The translations under genes were made by a program, and so were the position numbers. Shown one piece after another: positions 26,366 to 35,980 of a DNA stretch of 64,000 nt (position 1 is the stretch's first letter; each line of letters opens with the position of its first letter). Source of the DNA: Herbidospora solisilvae. GTDB taxonomy: Bacteria > Actinomycetota > Actinomycetes > Streptosporangiales > Streptosporangiaceae. The notes under the pieces were generated by a model. That model worked only from the letters and a program-made list of their open reading frames with translations. It did no database searches and had not been told where the DNA came from. Where the stretch lies: contig NZ_WXEW01000011.1 of the NCBI RefSeq assembly GCF_009901565.1, positions 1-64,000 on the forward strand, read 5' to 3'.

Positions 26366-26926
26366 ATGCCGCTTGACGAGACCACCGAGGAACTGGCCCG
26401 CACCGCCGCCACCGGCGACCACGTCGCCCTCGGTGAACTGCTGCGCCGCGTCGAACCCGACGTGCTGCGCCACTGCGAACGCCTGCTTCCCTACCGCCAG
26501 GACGCCGAAGAGGCCTGTCAGGACACCCTGCTCGCCGTGGCCCGCAACATCGGCCGCTTCGAGGGGCGCTCCCGGTTCTCCACCTGGCTCCACATCGTGA
26601 CCGCCAATTGCGCCCGCACCACCTACCGCACGCTCAAGCGGCGCGCGGCCGAGCAGTCGAGCGACGAACTGGCCGAGCAGCGGCCCGACCCCCACCGGGT
26701 CAGCGTGATCGCCGGCGCCCGGCTCGACCTGCTCGACGCCATCGAGGCGCTGGAGGCCGAGAAGCCCGACCTGGCCCGCGCGCTGGTGCTCTGCGACATC
26801 GTGCAGCTCGACTACTCCGACATCGCCGCCCAGCTCGGCATCCCGCTCGGCACCGCCAAGAGCCGCATCCACCAGGCCAGGAAGCACATCCAGGCCTCGC
26901 TCGGCGACGGATATCTCGGAAGATGA
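26366..26926 (+). CDS. ECF-type RNA polymerase sigma factor
   Basis: A 186-aa protein with two sigma-70 modules. Region 2 spans about residues 25-90: CERLLPYRQDAEEACQDTLLAVARNIGRFEGRSRFSTWLHIV, with the W.. -10 recognition helix. Region 4 spans 125-180: LARALVLCDIVQLDYSDIAAQLGIPLGTAKSRIHQARKHI, an HTH for -35 binding. It is of normal ECF length. No anti-sigma gene is adjacent: the next gene, metM, has its own riboswitch-controlled leader. GGGGCAG precedes the ATG. Regulon unknown. Confidence 0.9.
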   Translation: MPLDETTEELARTAATGDHVALGELLRRVEPDVLRHCERLLPYRQDAEEACQDTLLAVARNIGRFEGRSRFSTWLHIVTANCARTTYRTLKRRAAEQSSDELAEQRPDPHRVSVIAGARLDLLDAIEALEAEKPDLARALVLCDIVQLDYSDIAAQLGIPLGTAKSRIHQARKHIQASLGDGYLGR

Positions 26927-26984
26927 GACACCGATTCGGACTCTGAGGAGCCCAGGGTACAGTTTTCAGGACAACTGAATATTT

Positions 26985-27121
26985 GCTCATCCAGAGGGGT
27001 GGAGGGACCGGCCCTGCGAAGCCCCGGCAACCCTTCCGACTCAACTCGCTACGTGGCGAGGCCGGTCGGAACAGGTGCCAATTCCGGCCTGTGATCAAGG
27101 CGGTCGCAGGCGAAGATGAGG
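26985..27121 (+). promoter_or_regulatory. SAM-I (S-box) riboswitch
   Basis: The leader shows the S-box layout. P1 is CTCATC (26986-26991) pairing with GATGAG (27115-27120). Next come CAGAGGGGTGGAGGGACCGG at the P1/P2 junction, GCCCTGCGAAGCCCCGGCAA with the kink-turn/pseudoknot core, CCCTT, a variable P3 arm, then AGGTGCCAATTCCGGCCTG (core J3/4 and P4). The P1 3' strand abuts the GGGAAAGG ribosome site of the next gene, and no separate terminator hairpin is visible between. Control is therefore probably at translation start: AdoMet binding stabilises P1 and hides the ribosome site. Confidence 0.93.
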
Positions 27122-27136
27122 GAAAGGCCTCGCTTC

Positions 27137-28381
27137 ATGGCGCTCAACCACGACTTCGGACCCGCCGTCGCCCTCTCCTGCCGCGAGTGTGGCGCCCGTT
27201 ACGACCTCGGCCCGATCTTCGCCTGTCAGGACTGTTTCGGGCCACTTGAGGTGGCGTACGACTTCGGGACCGTCAGCCGCGAGGACATCGCCGCCGGTCC
27301 GGCCAACATCTGGCGTTACCGGGCGCTGCTGCCCGTGCCGGCGAACGTCGCCGACAAGCCCAACCTCCAGCCCGGCTGGACCAAGCTCCACCGCGCCGGG
27401 AACCTCGGCGCCGAACTCGGGCTGCGCGACCTCTACGTGAAGGACGACTCGGGCAACCCGACCCACTCGTTCAAGGACCGCGTGGTGTCGATCGCCGTTG
27501 AGGCGGCCCGTAACTTCGGGTTCACAACGCTTTCCTGCTCCTCGACCGGGAACCTGGCCGGGGCCGTCGGCGCCGCCGCCGCGCGGGCCGGGCTCGACTC
27601 GTGCGTGTTCATCCCGTCGAACCTCGAAGAGGCCAAGATCGTCGTCGCCAGCGTGTACGGCGGCAGGCTCGTCGGCATCGAGGGCTCCTACGACGAGGTC
27701 AACCGCTTCTGCTCCGAGCTCATCGGCGACCCGCTGGGCGAGAAGTGGGGCTTCGTCAACGTGAACCTGCGGCCCTACTACGCCGAGGGCTCCAAGACCC
27801 TGGCGTACGAGATCGCCGAGCAACTCGGCTGGCGCATCCCCGACCAGATCATCATCCCGATCGCCTCGGGCTCCCAGCTCACCAAGATCGACAAGGGCTT
27901 CAAGGAGCTCATCGCGCTCGGCCTCGTCGAGGACACACCCTACAAGATCTTCGGCGCGCAGGCCGCCGGGTGCTCGCCGGTGTCGGCCGCCTACAAGGCC
28001 GGGCACGACGTCGTCCGCCCCGTGAAGCCCGACACGATCGCCAAGTCGCTGGCCATCGGCAACCCCGCCGACGGGCCCTACGTGCTCGACATCGCCCGGC
28101 GGACGGGCGGCGCCGTGGAGGACGTCACCGACCCCGAGATCGTCGCCGCGATCCGCCTGCTGGCCCGCACCGAGGGCGTGTTCGCCGAGACCGCGGGCGG
28201 CGTGACGGTCGGCGTGCTGCGCAAGCTCACGGAGGCCGGGGTGATCGACCCCGACGCCACCACGGTGGTGCTCAACACGGGTGAGGGGCTCAAGACCCTC
28301 GACGCCGTCCAGTCGGAGGCCCGCCCGACGGCGGTCATCCGTCCGTCTCTGGACGCCTTCCGCACCGCTTTCGCCAACTGA
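27137..28381 (+). CDS. metM: threonine-synthase homologue, probable homocysteine synthase MetM
   Basis: A 414-aa fold-type II PLP enzyme of the ThrC family. An N-terminal zinc-ribbon-like CxxC...CxxC pair (CREC at ~18, CQDC at ~34) is followed by the PLP lysine in NPTHSFKDRVVS (~residue 115), STGNLAGA, and IPIASGSQLTK. ATG 27137 follows GGGAAAGG. By sequence alone it would be called threonine synthase. However, it sits behind a SAM-I riboswitch and directly ahead of a MoaD-like carrier ending in Gly-Gly. That is the arrangement of the MetM/MetO route described in Streptomyces, in which MetM takes O-phospho-homoserine and the carrier's thiocarboxylate to give homocysteine. The alternative, an ordinary ThrC, would make an AdoMet switch hard to explain. 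Confidence 0.82.
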   Translation: MALNHDFGPAVALSCRECGARYDLGPIFACQDCFGPLEVAYDFGTVSREDIAAGPANIWRYRALLPVPANVADKPNLQPGWTKLHRAGNLGAELGLRDLYVKDDSGNPTHSFKDRVVSIAVEAARNFGFTTLSCSSTGNLAGAVGAAAARAGLDSCVFIPSNLEEAKIVVASVYGGRLVGIEGSYDEVNRFCSELIGDPLGEKWGFVNVNLRPYYAEGSKTLAYEIAEQLGWRIPDQIIIPIASGSQLTKIDKGFKELIALGLVEDTPYKIFGAQAAGCSPVSAAYKAGHDVVRPVKPDTIAKSLAIGNPADGPYVLDIARRTGGAVEDVTDPEIVAAIRLLARTEGVFAETAGGVTVGVLRKLTEAGVIDPDATTVVLNTGEGLKTLDAVQSEARPTAVIRPSLDAFRTAFAN

Positions 28382-28409
28382 ACTAACGGTTCGTTAAGGA
28401 GAGTCAACA

Positions 28410-28685
28410 ATGAGTGTTTCTGTGCGGATTCCGACGATTCTCCGGACCTACACCGGAGGTGCCTCCGAGGTCGCCGGCGAAGGGGCGACGCTGCGCGAGG
28501 TGTTCGAGAAACTGGACGCCGACTACCCCGGCATCGGCGCCAGGATCCTCGACGAATCGGGCAAGGTGCGGCGTTTTGTCAACGTGTACGTCGGGGAAGA
28601 GGACGTCCGATTCTCCGAAGGTTTGGACACTCCAACCCCGGACGGCGTGCAGATTTCGGTGATCCCGGCCGTAGCCGGAGGGTGA
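28410..28685 (+). CDS. metO: MoaD/ThiS-like sulfur carrier, probable MetO
   Basis: A 91-aa ubiquitin-like beta-grasp protein: VSVRIPTILRTYTGG at the start, LREVFEKLDADYPGI, RRFVNVYVGEEDVRF, and a C-terminal VIPAVAGG whose terminal Gly-Gly is the site of adenylation and thiocarboxylation. AAGGAGAG precedes the ATG 28 bases after metM, so the pair is one operon under the SAM riboswitch. It is expected to donate sulfur to MetM; an E1-like activating enzyme must be supplied from elsewhere. A CysO-like role in cysteine synthesis is the alternative, but cysM is not adjacent. Confidence 0.85.
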   Translation: MSVSVRIPTILRTYTGGASEVAGEGATLREVFEKLDADYPGIGARILDESGKVRRFVNVYVGEEDVRFSEGLDTPTPDGVQISVIPAVAGG

Positions 28686-28703
28686 CCTTCCGCAGCCTTT
28701 CCC

Positions 28704-28734
28704 ACACCCACGTACTCCTACAGTGCGTGGGTGT
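28704..28734 (+). terminator. metM-metO terminator
   Basis: ACACCCACGTACT / AGTGCGTGGGTGT forms a 13-bp stem (one G-U pair) with a CCTAC loop and is followed by TTCTATG, 19 bases after the metO stop. Confidence 0.85.
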
Positions 28735-29009
28735 TTCTATGTTTACCTGCACTTCTATCGTTATCGAAGCTTAATGAGTGCTATGGCATATGGTGCAATT
28801 CTCAACCAACCAATCTCTAACCGAAAAAGAAGCCGTCATGCTTTGGGCGAACGACAACGAGTCAGGGGCCGATTGACTCTGTTGTCCCACGCCTTGCCAT
28901 GTGTATGGTCGAGAACGATCGACGTAGCCGGGGAGAACGGCGCGAAAGGTCACGGACCAGCGGTGGAATGGGCGGGTCCGTTGCCAGGCCCAGCAAGAGG
29001 AGTCGGAAA

Positions 29010-29210
29010 GTGGCGCAGGGCACCGTCAAATGGTTTAACGCGGACAAGGGCTACGGCTTCATCGCGGTAGACGGTGGTAAGGACGTTTTCGTCCATTACT
29101 CGGCAATCATGATGGACGGCTACAAGGCCCTCGAGCAGGGCCAGCGTGTGGAGTTCGACATCACGCAGGGACAGAAGGGCCCGCAGGCGGAGGCTGTCCG
29201 GACCGTCTGA
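29010..29210 (+). CDS. cold-shock domain protein (CspA family, 66 aa)
   Basis: A single-domain OB-fold RNA/DNA-binding protein: [20 protein letters not shown] contains RNP-1, DVFVHYSAI contains RNP-2, and [16 protein letters not shown] ends the fold. GTG 29010 is chosen because AAGAGGAG lies ~8 bases upstream and the preceding in-frame codons are Arg/Ser-rich leader sequence. The ~275-base gap before it has an AT-richer part (28740-28850) that probably holds the promoter and a long 5' leader, as usual for csp genes. A terminator follows. Confidence 0.93.
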   Translation: MAQGTVKWFNADKGYGFIAVDGGKDVFVHYSAIMMDGYKALEQGQRVEFDITQGQKGPQAEAVRTV

Positions 29211-29303
29211 TCCCCTCGACCGCGAACCTTTTCGGCCACTCCCGCGTGAGCGGTTGAGAAGGGTTCGGCTGTACCCCCAACCCCACCCACCCCAGCGACC
29301 TGG

Positions 29304-29333
29304 AACCCGGCCCGCAGCCTGCGGGCCGGGTTT
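29304..29333 (+). terminator. terminator after cold-shock gene
   Basis: AACCCGGCCCGCA / TGCGGGCCGGGTT is a 13-bp perfect stem with a GCC loop and a following TTCT, 94 bases after the stop codon and just upstream of the groEL control region. Confidence 0.85.
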
Positions 29334-29375
29334 CTGCTGCCCTACGTCGCCTGACCTGCCCCTCTCGTGCTCCGG

Positions 29376-29402
29376 CTTGCACTCGCGTGGGTAGAGTGCT
29401 AA
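29376..29402 (+). promoter_or_regulatory. CIRCE operator 1 upstream of groEL
   Basis: CTTGCACTC, 9 bases, GAGTGCTAA. This fits the CIRCE consensus TTAGCACTC-N9-GAGTGCTAA with two mismatches in the left arm. It is the binding site of the heat-shock repressor HrcA and lies 148 bases before the groEL start. Confidence 0.82.
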
Positions 29403-31181
<1,779 letters not shown>

Positions 31182-31193
31182 GTCCATCCCGCT

Positions 31194-31238
31194 AAACAGA
31201 TGAGGCGGTCCCCGTTGAGGGGCCGCCTTCTTCTGTTT
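31194..31238. terminator. groEL terminator
   Basis: The inner stem is GGCGG(T)CCCC / GGGGCCGCC with a GTTGA loop. The outer AAACAGA / TCTGTTT arms extend it and give a T-rich 3' flank. It sits between convergent groEL and the GNAT gene, so it may act in both directions. Confidence 0.8.
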
Positions 31239-31657
31239 CAGAAGTGCTTCACCCAGCGGCCCCACTGTTCCTGCATGACGTATCCGGTCGCCGCCCAGGC
31301 GGGGTGGGCGTCGGTGTTGTCGTGCAGGACCATCGCGTCGACGCGGAAGGCGCCGAACGCCTTGAAGCGCTCCTCGGCGGCGGCGATGAGCTGCCGGGCG
31401 ACACCCTTGCGGCGGTGCTCGGGCGCGACCGCGAGCCGGTAGAGGTGGGCGCGCCAGCCGTCCCAGCCGGCGATGACCGTGCCGGCGACGGCGCCGTCGA
31501 GTTCGTACACGAGCAGGGCCTCGGGGTCGCGCTCGATGAGCGCGACCACCTTCGCGGGGTCGTCGCGCCGGTCGGTGCCCTCGGCGCTGGTCACCCAGAA
31601 CGTCAGGATCGCCTCGACGTCGGCGAGCGTGGCCGTGCGGATCACAGCGGGGGTCAC
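31238..31657 (-). CDS. GNAT family N-acetyltransferase
   Basis: A 139-aa GNAT enzyme. Motif A for acetyl-CoA binding is LAVAPEHRRKGVARQLIAAAEER (~residues 75-97). The N-terminal IRTATLADVEAILTFW and the C-terminal HDNTDAHPAWAATGYVMQEQW are typical. GTG 31657 overlaps the helD stop codon by 4 bases (GTGA), with GGAGG upstream, so it is translationally coupled to helD. Substrate unknown; small RimI-like GNATs of this type often act on proteins or small amines. Confidence 0.88.
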   Translation of the reverse strand: MTPAVIRTATLADVEAILTFWVTSAEGTDRRDDPAKVVALIERDPEALLVYELDGAVAGTVIAGWDGWRAHLYRLAVAPEHRRKGVARQLIAAAEERFKAFGAFRVDAMVLHDNTDAHPAWAATGYVMQEQWGRWVKHF

Positions 31658-33645
31658 AGGGCCTCCGGGAGCGGCTTGGCGTGCACCACGGTCAGGGTGG
31701 TGACCGCTCGGGTCAGGACGACGTAGAGGCGGGCCATGCCCCTCGGTTCGGCGTCGACGATGTCGGCCGGTTCGGCCACCACGACGTGGTCGTACTCCAG
31801 ACCCTTGGCCAGGCCCGCCGGGACGACGAGCACCCTCGACCCGTCGCCGTCGGGGCCCAGGACCGGGGCGCCGAGGGCGGTCGCGAAGCTCGCCGCGTCG
31901 GCGTCGCGGACGATGACGCCCACCGAACCCTCACCCGCGCCGCTCACGGCGTCTCTCACGGCTCCGATGACATCGGAGGTCTCCACCAGCCTCAGGGATC
32001 CCGCACCGGGGCGCAGCGAGCGCGGCGCGGCCAGTTCGGGGGCGATGCCGGGGAGCAGGCGGGCGGCGTAGTCGAGCACCTCGCGCGGCACGCGGAAACC
32101 GAGGGTCAGCTCCGTCACCAGACCCTCGGCGAAGCCGAGATGCTTCAGCACGGCGTGCCACGAGCGCGCCGACCACGGTGTGGTGCCCTGCGCGAGGTCG
32201 CCCAGGATGGTCGCAGAACCGGTCCGGCAGCGGCGGCCGAGCGCGCGCAGCTGCATCTCCGACAGGTCCTGCGCCTCGTCGACCACGAGGTGGCCGTGGG
32301 AGGGGGTGCGGTCCATCAGGTCGGCCAGCTCGTCGAGCAGCGCTCCGTCGGCGCCGCTCCACTTCGTGCTCCTGTGGGACTTGTAGGGCTTCGTCCAGAG
32401 AAGCGCCTGCTGCTCCTCGGGCGTCAGGTCGTCCTTGGCCGCCCTGGCCAGGAACTCGGGGTCGGACAGCAGCCGGAAGAGCACCTGCTCCGGCACGAGC
32501 TTCGGCCAGACCTGGTCGACGACGGCCTTGACCGGCTTCGAGCGCGCCACCGCGTCCTGCACCCGGTCGTCGGGGGACTCCCCGCGCCGTTCCATCTGGA
32601 CGAGCACCTGGTGGGCCAGCCGTTGCGCCAGCGTCGCCCGCCCGGGGTTGTAGCGGACGGTGCCCCGCAACGACGCCACGATCTCGCGCACCTCGTAGTC
32701 GGCCACGCGGTAGCGGTTGGCCCCCTTGGTGACCAGCACCCCCTCGACCGGCTTCACCACGTGGAGCCACAACGCGCGCTTCAGCACCCGGGCCATCCGC
32801 GCGTCGCCCTTGACCGCCGACACCGCCGGCTCCTCGGGGTGGGCGTGGTCGCCCAGGATGCCCGCCACGGTCGTCTGGTCGACCTTCACCTCGCCGAGCG
32901 CGGGCAGCACCGAGGAGATGTAGGAGAGGAACGCGCGGTTAGGGCCCACGATCATGACACCGGCGCGAGACAATTTCTCGCGATGGGTGAACAGCAGATA
33001 AGCCGCGCGGTGCAGACCCACCGCCGTCTTCCCCGTGCCCGGCGCCCCCTGCACGCACACGGTCACGCCGAGGTCGGCGCGCACGATCTCGTCCTGGTCG
33101 GGCTGGATCGTCGCGACGATGTCGCGCATCGGGCCGGTGCGCGGGCGCTCGATCTCGTCGGTCAGGATGCGCGAGGGGCCGAGGTCGCCGCCGTGGGCCA
33201 GGTCCTCGTCTTCGAACGCGGTGAGGTCGCCGCCCTGGTAGCCGAACCGGCGGCGCCGGTCGACGCCCATCGGCTCGGCCGGGCTGGCCTGGTAGAACGC
33301 CCGCGAGACGGGCGCGCGCCAGTCGATGACGAGCGCCCGGCCGCCGCCGTCGTGGACGTGCCGGCGGCCGACGTACAGCACCGGCGGGAGGTCGTCGGCG
33401 CCGGTGCGGTCGAGGCGGCCGAAGAACAGCGGGGTGTCGGGATGGTCGGCGAGGGCCGCGACGCGCTGGTCGAGCAGACCCTGGAGCACCTGCTGGGAGA
33501 CCCAGTCTCCGGCCATGTCCGACGACAACGACTGCGCGTGCTCCCGCATGGCGCGCAGGGCCGCCCGCGACTCGTCGAGGTGCCGCCGTTCGTCCGCGAG
33601 GTCGTCGGCCGGGGGTATGTCGGGGGCGAGGGTGTGCTGGGGCAT
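31654..33645 (-). CDS. helD: HelD-like UvrD/Rep-family ATPase (RNA polymerase recycling factor)
   Basis: A 663-aa superfamily 1 helicase-like protein. The N-terminal coiled-coil arm (ERRHLDESRAALRAMREHAQ) is followed by Walker A QGAPGTGKTAVGLHRAAYLLFTH (~residue 205), Walker B LVVDEAQDLSEMQ (~460), and C-terminal motifs including VLTRAVTTLTVVH. These proteins strip stalled RNA polymerase from DNA. One branch, HelR, gives rifamycin tolerance and is preceded by a RAE. I found no RAE before this gene, so I call it HelD-like rather than HelR. It is operonic with the GNAT gene. Confidence 0.87.
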   Translation of the reverse strand: MPQHTLAPDIPPADDLADERRHLDESRAALRAMREHAQSLSSDMAGDWVSQQVLQGLLDQRVAALADHPDTPLFFGRLDRTGADDLPPVLYVGRRHVHDGGGRALVIDWRAPVSRAFYQASPAEPMGVDRRRRFGYQGGDLTAFEDEDLAHGGDLGPSRILTDEIERPRTGPMRDIVATIQPDQDEIVRADLGVTVCVQGAPGTGKTAVGLHRAAYLLFTHREKLSRAGVMIVGPNRAFLSYISSVLPALGEVKVDQTTVAGILGDHAHPEEPAVSAVKGDARMARVLKRALWLHVVKPVEGVLVTKGANRYRVADYEVREIVASLRGTVRYNPGRATLAQRLAHQVLVQMERRGESPDDRVQDAVARSKPVKAVVDQVWPKLVPEQVLFRLLSDPEFLARAAKDDLTPEEQQALLWTKPYKSHRSTKWSGADGALLDELADLMDRTPSHGHLVVDEAQDLSEMQLRALGRRCRTGSATILGDLAQGTTPWSARSWHAVLKHLGFAEGLVTELTLGFRVPREVLDYAARLLPGIAPELAAPRSLRPGAGSLRLVETSDVIGAVRDAVSGAGEGSVGVIVRDADAASFATALGAPVLGPDGDGSRVLVVPAGLAKGLEYDHVVVAEPADIVDAEPRGMARLYVVLTRAVTTLTVVHAKPLPEAL

Positions 33646-33769
33646 GACGGAGTGCCTCCTGCCGGAGTGGTTCGGGTGGGCGAACCGGCCAGCTTAGTCG
33701 GCCCTCCGGGCCAGGCCAAAAGGTTTATGGGCCGACTGACTCGCGTCGTGGCTGGGTAGGGCAGCAGAG

Positions 33770-34081
33770 GTGTTCCGTGGCCCGATCCCGCTCCCGCCCG
33801 CGCTGCCCGCCGCCGTCATGGTGCTGCTCGCGGCGCTCTGGGGTCTTTCCGTGTACGCGGGCTGGGGGCTGGAGGCGTTCTGCGCCAGCGGCGAACCGGC
33901 CGACGACTGCGGCGGCCGCATGGCCCTCGTGACGGCCGTCTCCTCGTTGTTCGCGGTCGTCGCGACGGCGCTCACGATCGGCGCGTGGCTGACATGGCGC
34001 GCCCGTCTTCTCGTGTACGCAATCGCCGCATGGATGGGCGCGGAAGGCGTACTATTCGTCGGAGGTCTGGTCGCGCAGTAA
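33770..34081 (+). CDS. small membrane protein of unknown function
   Basis: A 103-aa protein, GTG start, with three predicted membrane helices (AAVMVLLAALWGLSVYAGW, ALVTAVSSLFAVVATALTIGA, LLVYAIAAWMGAEGVLFVGG). A loop with two cysteines (AFCASGEPADDCGG) lies between the first two. It diverges from helD, with 124 bases between starts. The start is weakly supported (GGGTAGGGCAG upstream). No family is recognised. Confidence 0.6.
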   Translation: MFRGPIPLPPALPAAVMVLLAALWGLSVYAGWGLEAFCASGEPADDCGGRMALVTAVSSLFAVVATALTIGAWLTWRARLLVYAIAAWMGAEGVLFVGGLVAQ

Positions 34082-34290
34082 TCTCGCGAATACCCTCCGA
34101 AGTCTTAATCAATCGGTATGGGAAAAGCCCTAGAAAAGCGCGGCAAATCAGGTGATTGCCCAGGACAATGGGGGTATGCCCGAACCTGGGCGTTGATGCC
34201 ATCTTTGGCTGTGGGGGCCAAGGCACGAGGGGGTGATGCGGTTGTCTCGGGCCGACGGAATTTCGTGGACTTAAGTATGTTTTCTAAGTG

Positions 34291-34320
34291 GACCCGGCGG
34301 GAGTTGCCCGCCGGGTCTTT
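34291..34320. terminator. bidirectional terminator before XPB gene end
   Basis: GACCCGGCGGG / CCCGCCGGGTC is an 11-bp perfect stem with an AGTTG loop and a TTTTTGTTT tail on the plus strand. It lies 4 bases beyond the convergent helicase stop and ~210 bases after the small membrane protein gene. The bases between 34082 and 34290 hold no gene I can support. Confidence 0.85.
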
Positions 34321-34323
34321 TGT

Positions 34324-35964
34324 TTACGCCAACACGTCGTCGGCGTCGATGATCTGGTAGGCGTAGCCCTGTTCGGCCAGGAAACGCTGCCGGTGGGCGG
34401 CGAAGTCCTGGTCGACGGTGTCGCGGCTGACGATGGAGTAGAACCGGGCGCCCCCGCCGTCGGCCTTCGGACGCAACACCCGGCCGAGGCGCTGCGCCTC
34501 CTCCTGGCGCGACCCGAACGTGCCCGACACCTGGATGGCGACCGCCGCCTCCGGCAGGTCGATGGAGAAGTTCGCCACCTTCGACACGACGAGGACCTGC
34601 AGCTCCTTGTCGCGGAAGGCCTGGAACAGCCGCTCGCGCTCCTTCACCTTGGTCTCGCCCTTGATGACCGGCGCGTTCAGGTGCTCGCCGAGTTCGTCGA
34701 GCTGGTCGATGTACTGGCCGATGACCAGGATCTGCTCCCCGGCGTGCTTCTTCACCAGCGCCTCGGTGACCCGCAGCTTCGACGGCGTGGTGGCGGCGAA
34801 CCGGTAGCGCTCGTCGGTGTCGGCCATCGCGTAGGCGAGCCGCTCGTCGTCGCGCAGCGTCACCCGCACCTCGACGCAGTCGGCCGGGGCGATGTAGCCC
34901 TGGTTCTCCATCTCCTTCCAGGGCGCGTCGTAGCGCTTCGGGCCGATGAGGGAGAACACGTCGCCCTCGCGGCCGTCTTCGCGCACCAGCGTGGCCGTCA
35001 GGCCCACCCGGCGGCGTGCCTGGAGGTCGGCGGTCATCCGGAAGATGGGGGCGGGCAGGAGGTGGACCTCGTCGTACACCACCAGACCCCAGTCGCGCGC
35101 GTCGAACAGCTCCAGATGGCGGTAGACGCCGCCGCGCTTGGACGTCATCACCTGGTAGGTCGCGATGGTGACCGGGCGGATCTCCTTCTTGGTCCCGGTG
35201 TACTCGCCGATCTCGTCTTCGGTGAGGCTGGTGCGCTTGATCAGCTCGGTCTTCCACTGGTGGACGCTCACCGTGTTCGTGACCAGGATCAGCGTGGTCG
35301 CCTGCGCGTGGGCCATGGCCGCCGCGCCGACGATCGTCTTGCCCGCGCCGCAGGGCAGCACGACCACGCCGGAGCCGCCGTGCCAGAACGCGTCGGCGGC
35401 CTCCTTCTGGTAGGGCCGCAGCGTCCAGCCCTCTTCGGTCAGGGCGATCGGGTGGGCCTCGCCGTCGACGTAGCCGGCCAGGTCTTCGGCGGGCCAGCCG
35501 AGCTTCAGCAGGAGTTGCTTGATGTTGCCGCGCTCGCTCGGGTGGACGGCCACCGAGTCGCCGTCGAGCCGCTCGCCGACCATCGGCTGCACCTTCTTGG
35601 CGCGCAGCACCTCTTCGAGCACCGCCCGGTCGTTGCTGGTCAGCATGAGCCCGTGGACGGGGTGCTTCTCCAGGCGCAGCCGCCCGTAGCGGGCCATCGT
35701 CTCGGCGACGTCGACCAGCAGCGCGTGGGGGACGGGGTAGCGGCTGAACCCGATGAGGGCGTCGATCACCTGTTCGGCGTCGTGCCCGGCGGCCCGCGCG
35801 TTCCAGAGGGCGAGCGGGGTGACGCGGTAGGTGTGGACGTGCTCGGGCGCGCGCTCGAGCTCGGCGAACGGCGCGATGGCCCGTCGGCACTCGTCGGCGC
35901 GCTCGTGGTCGACTTCCAGCAGCAGGGTCTTGTCGGACTGGACGATGAGCGGCCCGTCGTTCAC
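34324..35964 (-). CDS. DNA repair helicase XPB-like
   Basis: A 546-aa superfamily 2 helicase resembling XPB/ERCC3. An N-terminal helicase-associated domain (~1-180) precedes the Q-like LRPYQKEAADAFW segment, Walker A LPCGAGKTIVG (~230), the DEVH box VYDEVHLLPAP, and the XPB-specific RED motif in TLVREDGREGDVFSLIG. Motif VI is QRLGRVLRPK near the C-terminus. Bacterial XPB homologues are 3'-5' DNA helicases of uncertain pathway. It starts 16 bases after the stop of the upstream WYL protein, so the two form an operon. Confidence 0.92.
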   Translation of the reverse strand: MNDGPLIVQSDKTLLLEVDHERADECRRAIAPFAELERAPEHVHTYRVTPLALWNARAAGHDAEQVIDALIGFSRYPVPHALLVDVAETMARYGRLRLEKHPVHGLMLTSNDRAVLEEVLRAKKVQPMVGERLDGDSVAVHPSERGNIKQLLLKLGWPAEDLAGYVDGEAHPIALTEEGWTLRPYQKEAADAFWHGGSGVVVLPCGAGKTIVGAAAMAHAQATTLILVTNTVSVHQWKTELIKRTSLTEDEIGEYTGTKKEIRPVTIATYQVMTSKRGGVYRHLELFDARDWGLVVYDEVHLLPAPIFRMTADLQARRRVGLTATLVREDGREGDVFSLIGPKRYDAPWKEMENQGYIAPADCVEVRVTLRDDERLAYAMADTDERYRFAATTPSKLRVTEALVKKHAGEQILVIGQYIDQLDELGEHLNAPVIKGETKVKERERLFQAFRDKELQVLVVSKVANFSIDLPEAAVAIQVSGTFGSRQEEAQRLGRVLRPKADGGGARFYSIVSRDTVDQDFAAHRQRFLAEQGYAYQIIDADDVLA

Positions 35965-35980
35965 GGGTGGAGCCCCCTAA

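Noticed and set aside
27137..28381. Plain threonine synthase (thrC) annotation
   Set aside because: The SAM riboswitch and adjacent MoaD-like gene point to homocysteine synthesis; kept as the alternative in the entry.
28735..29009. Extended N-terminus for the cold-shock protein (start at 28899)
   Set aside because: The extra 37 residues are Arg/Ser-rich and unconserved; AAGAGGAG fixes the start at 29010.
33646..33770. Rifamycin-associated element before helD
   Set aside because: No CTTGCGGCAAG core or near match in the promoter interval on either strand.
34118..34360. 80-codon plus-strand frame before the XPB gene end
   Set aside because: It runs through the terminator hairpin into the antisense of the helicase; no domain or ribosome site.
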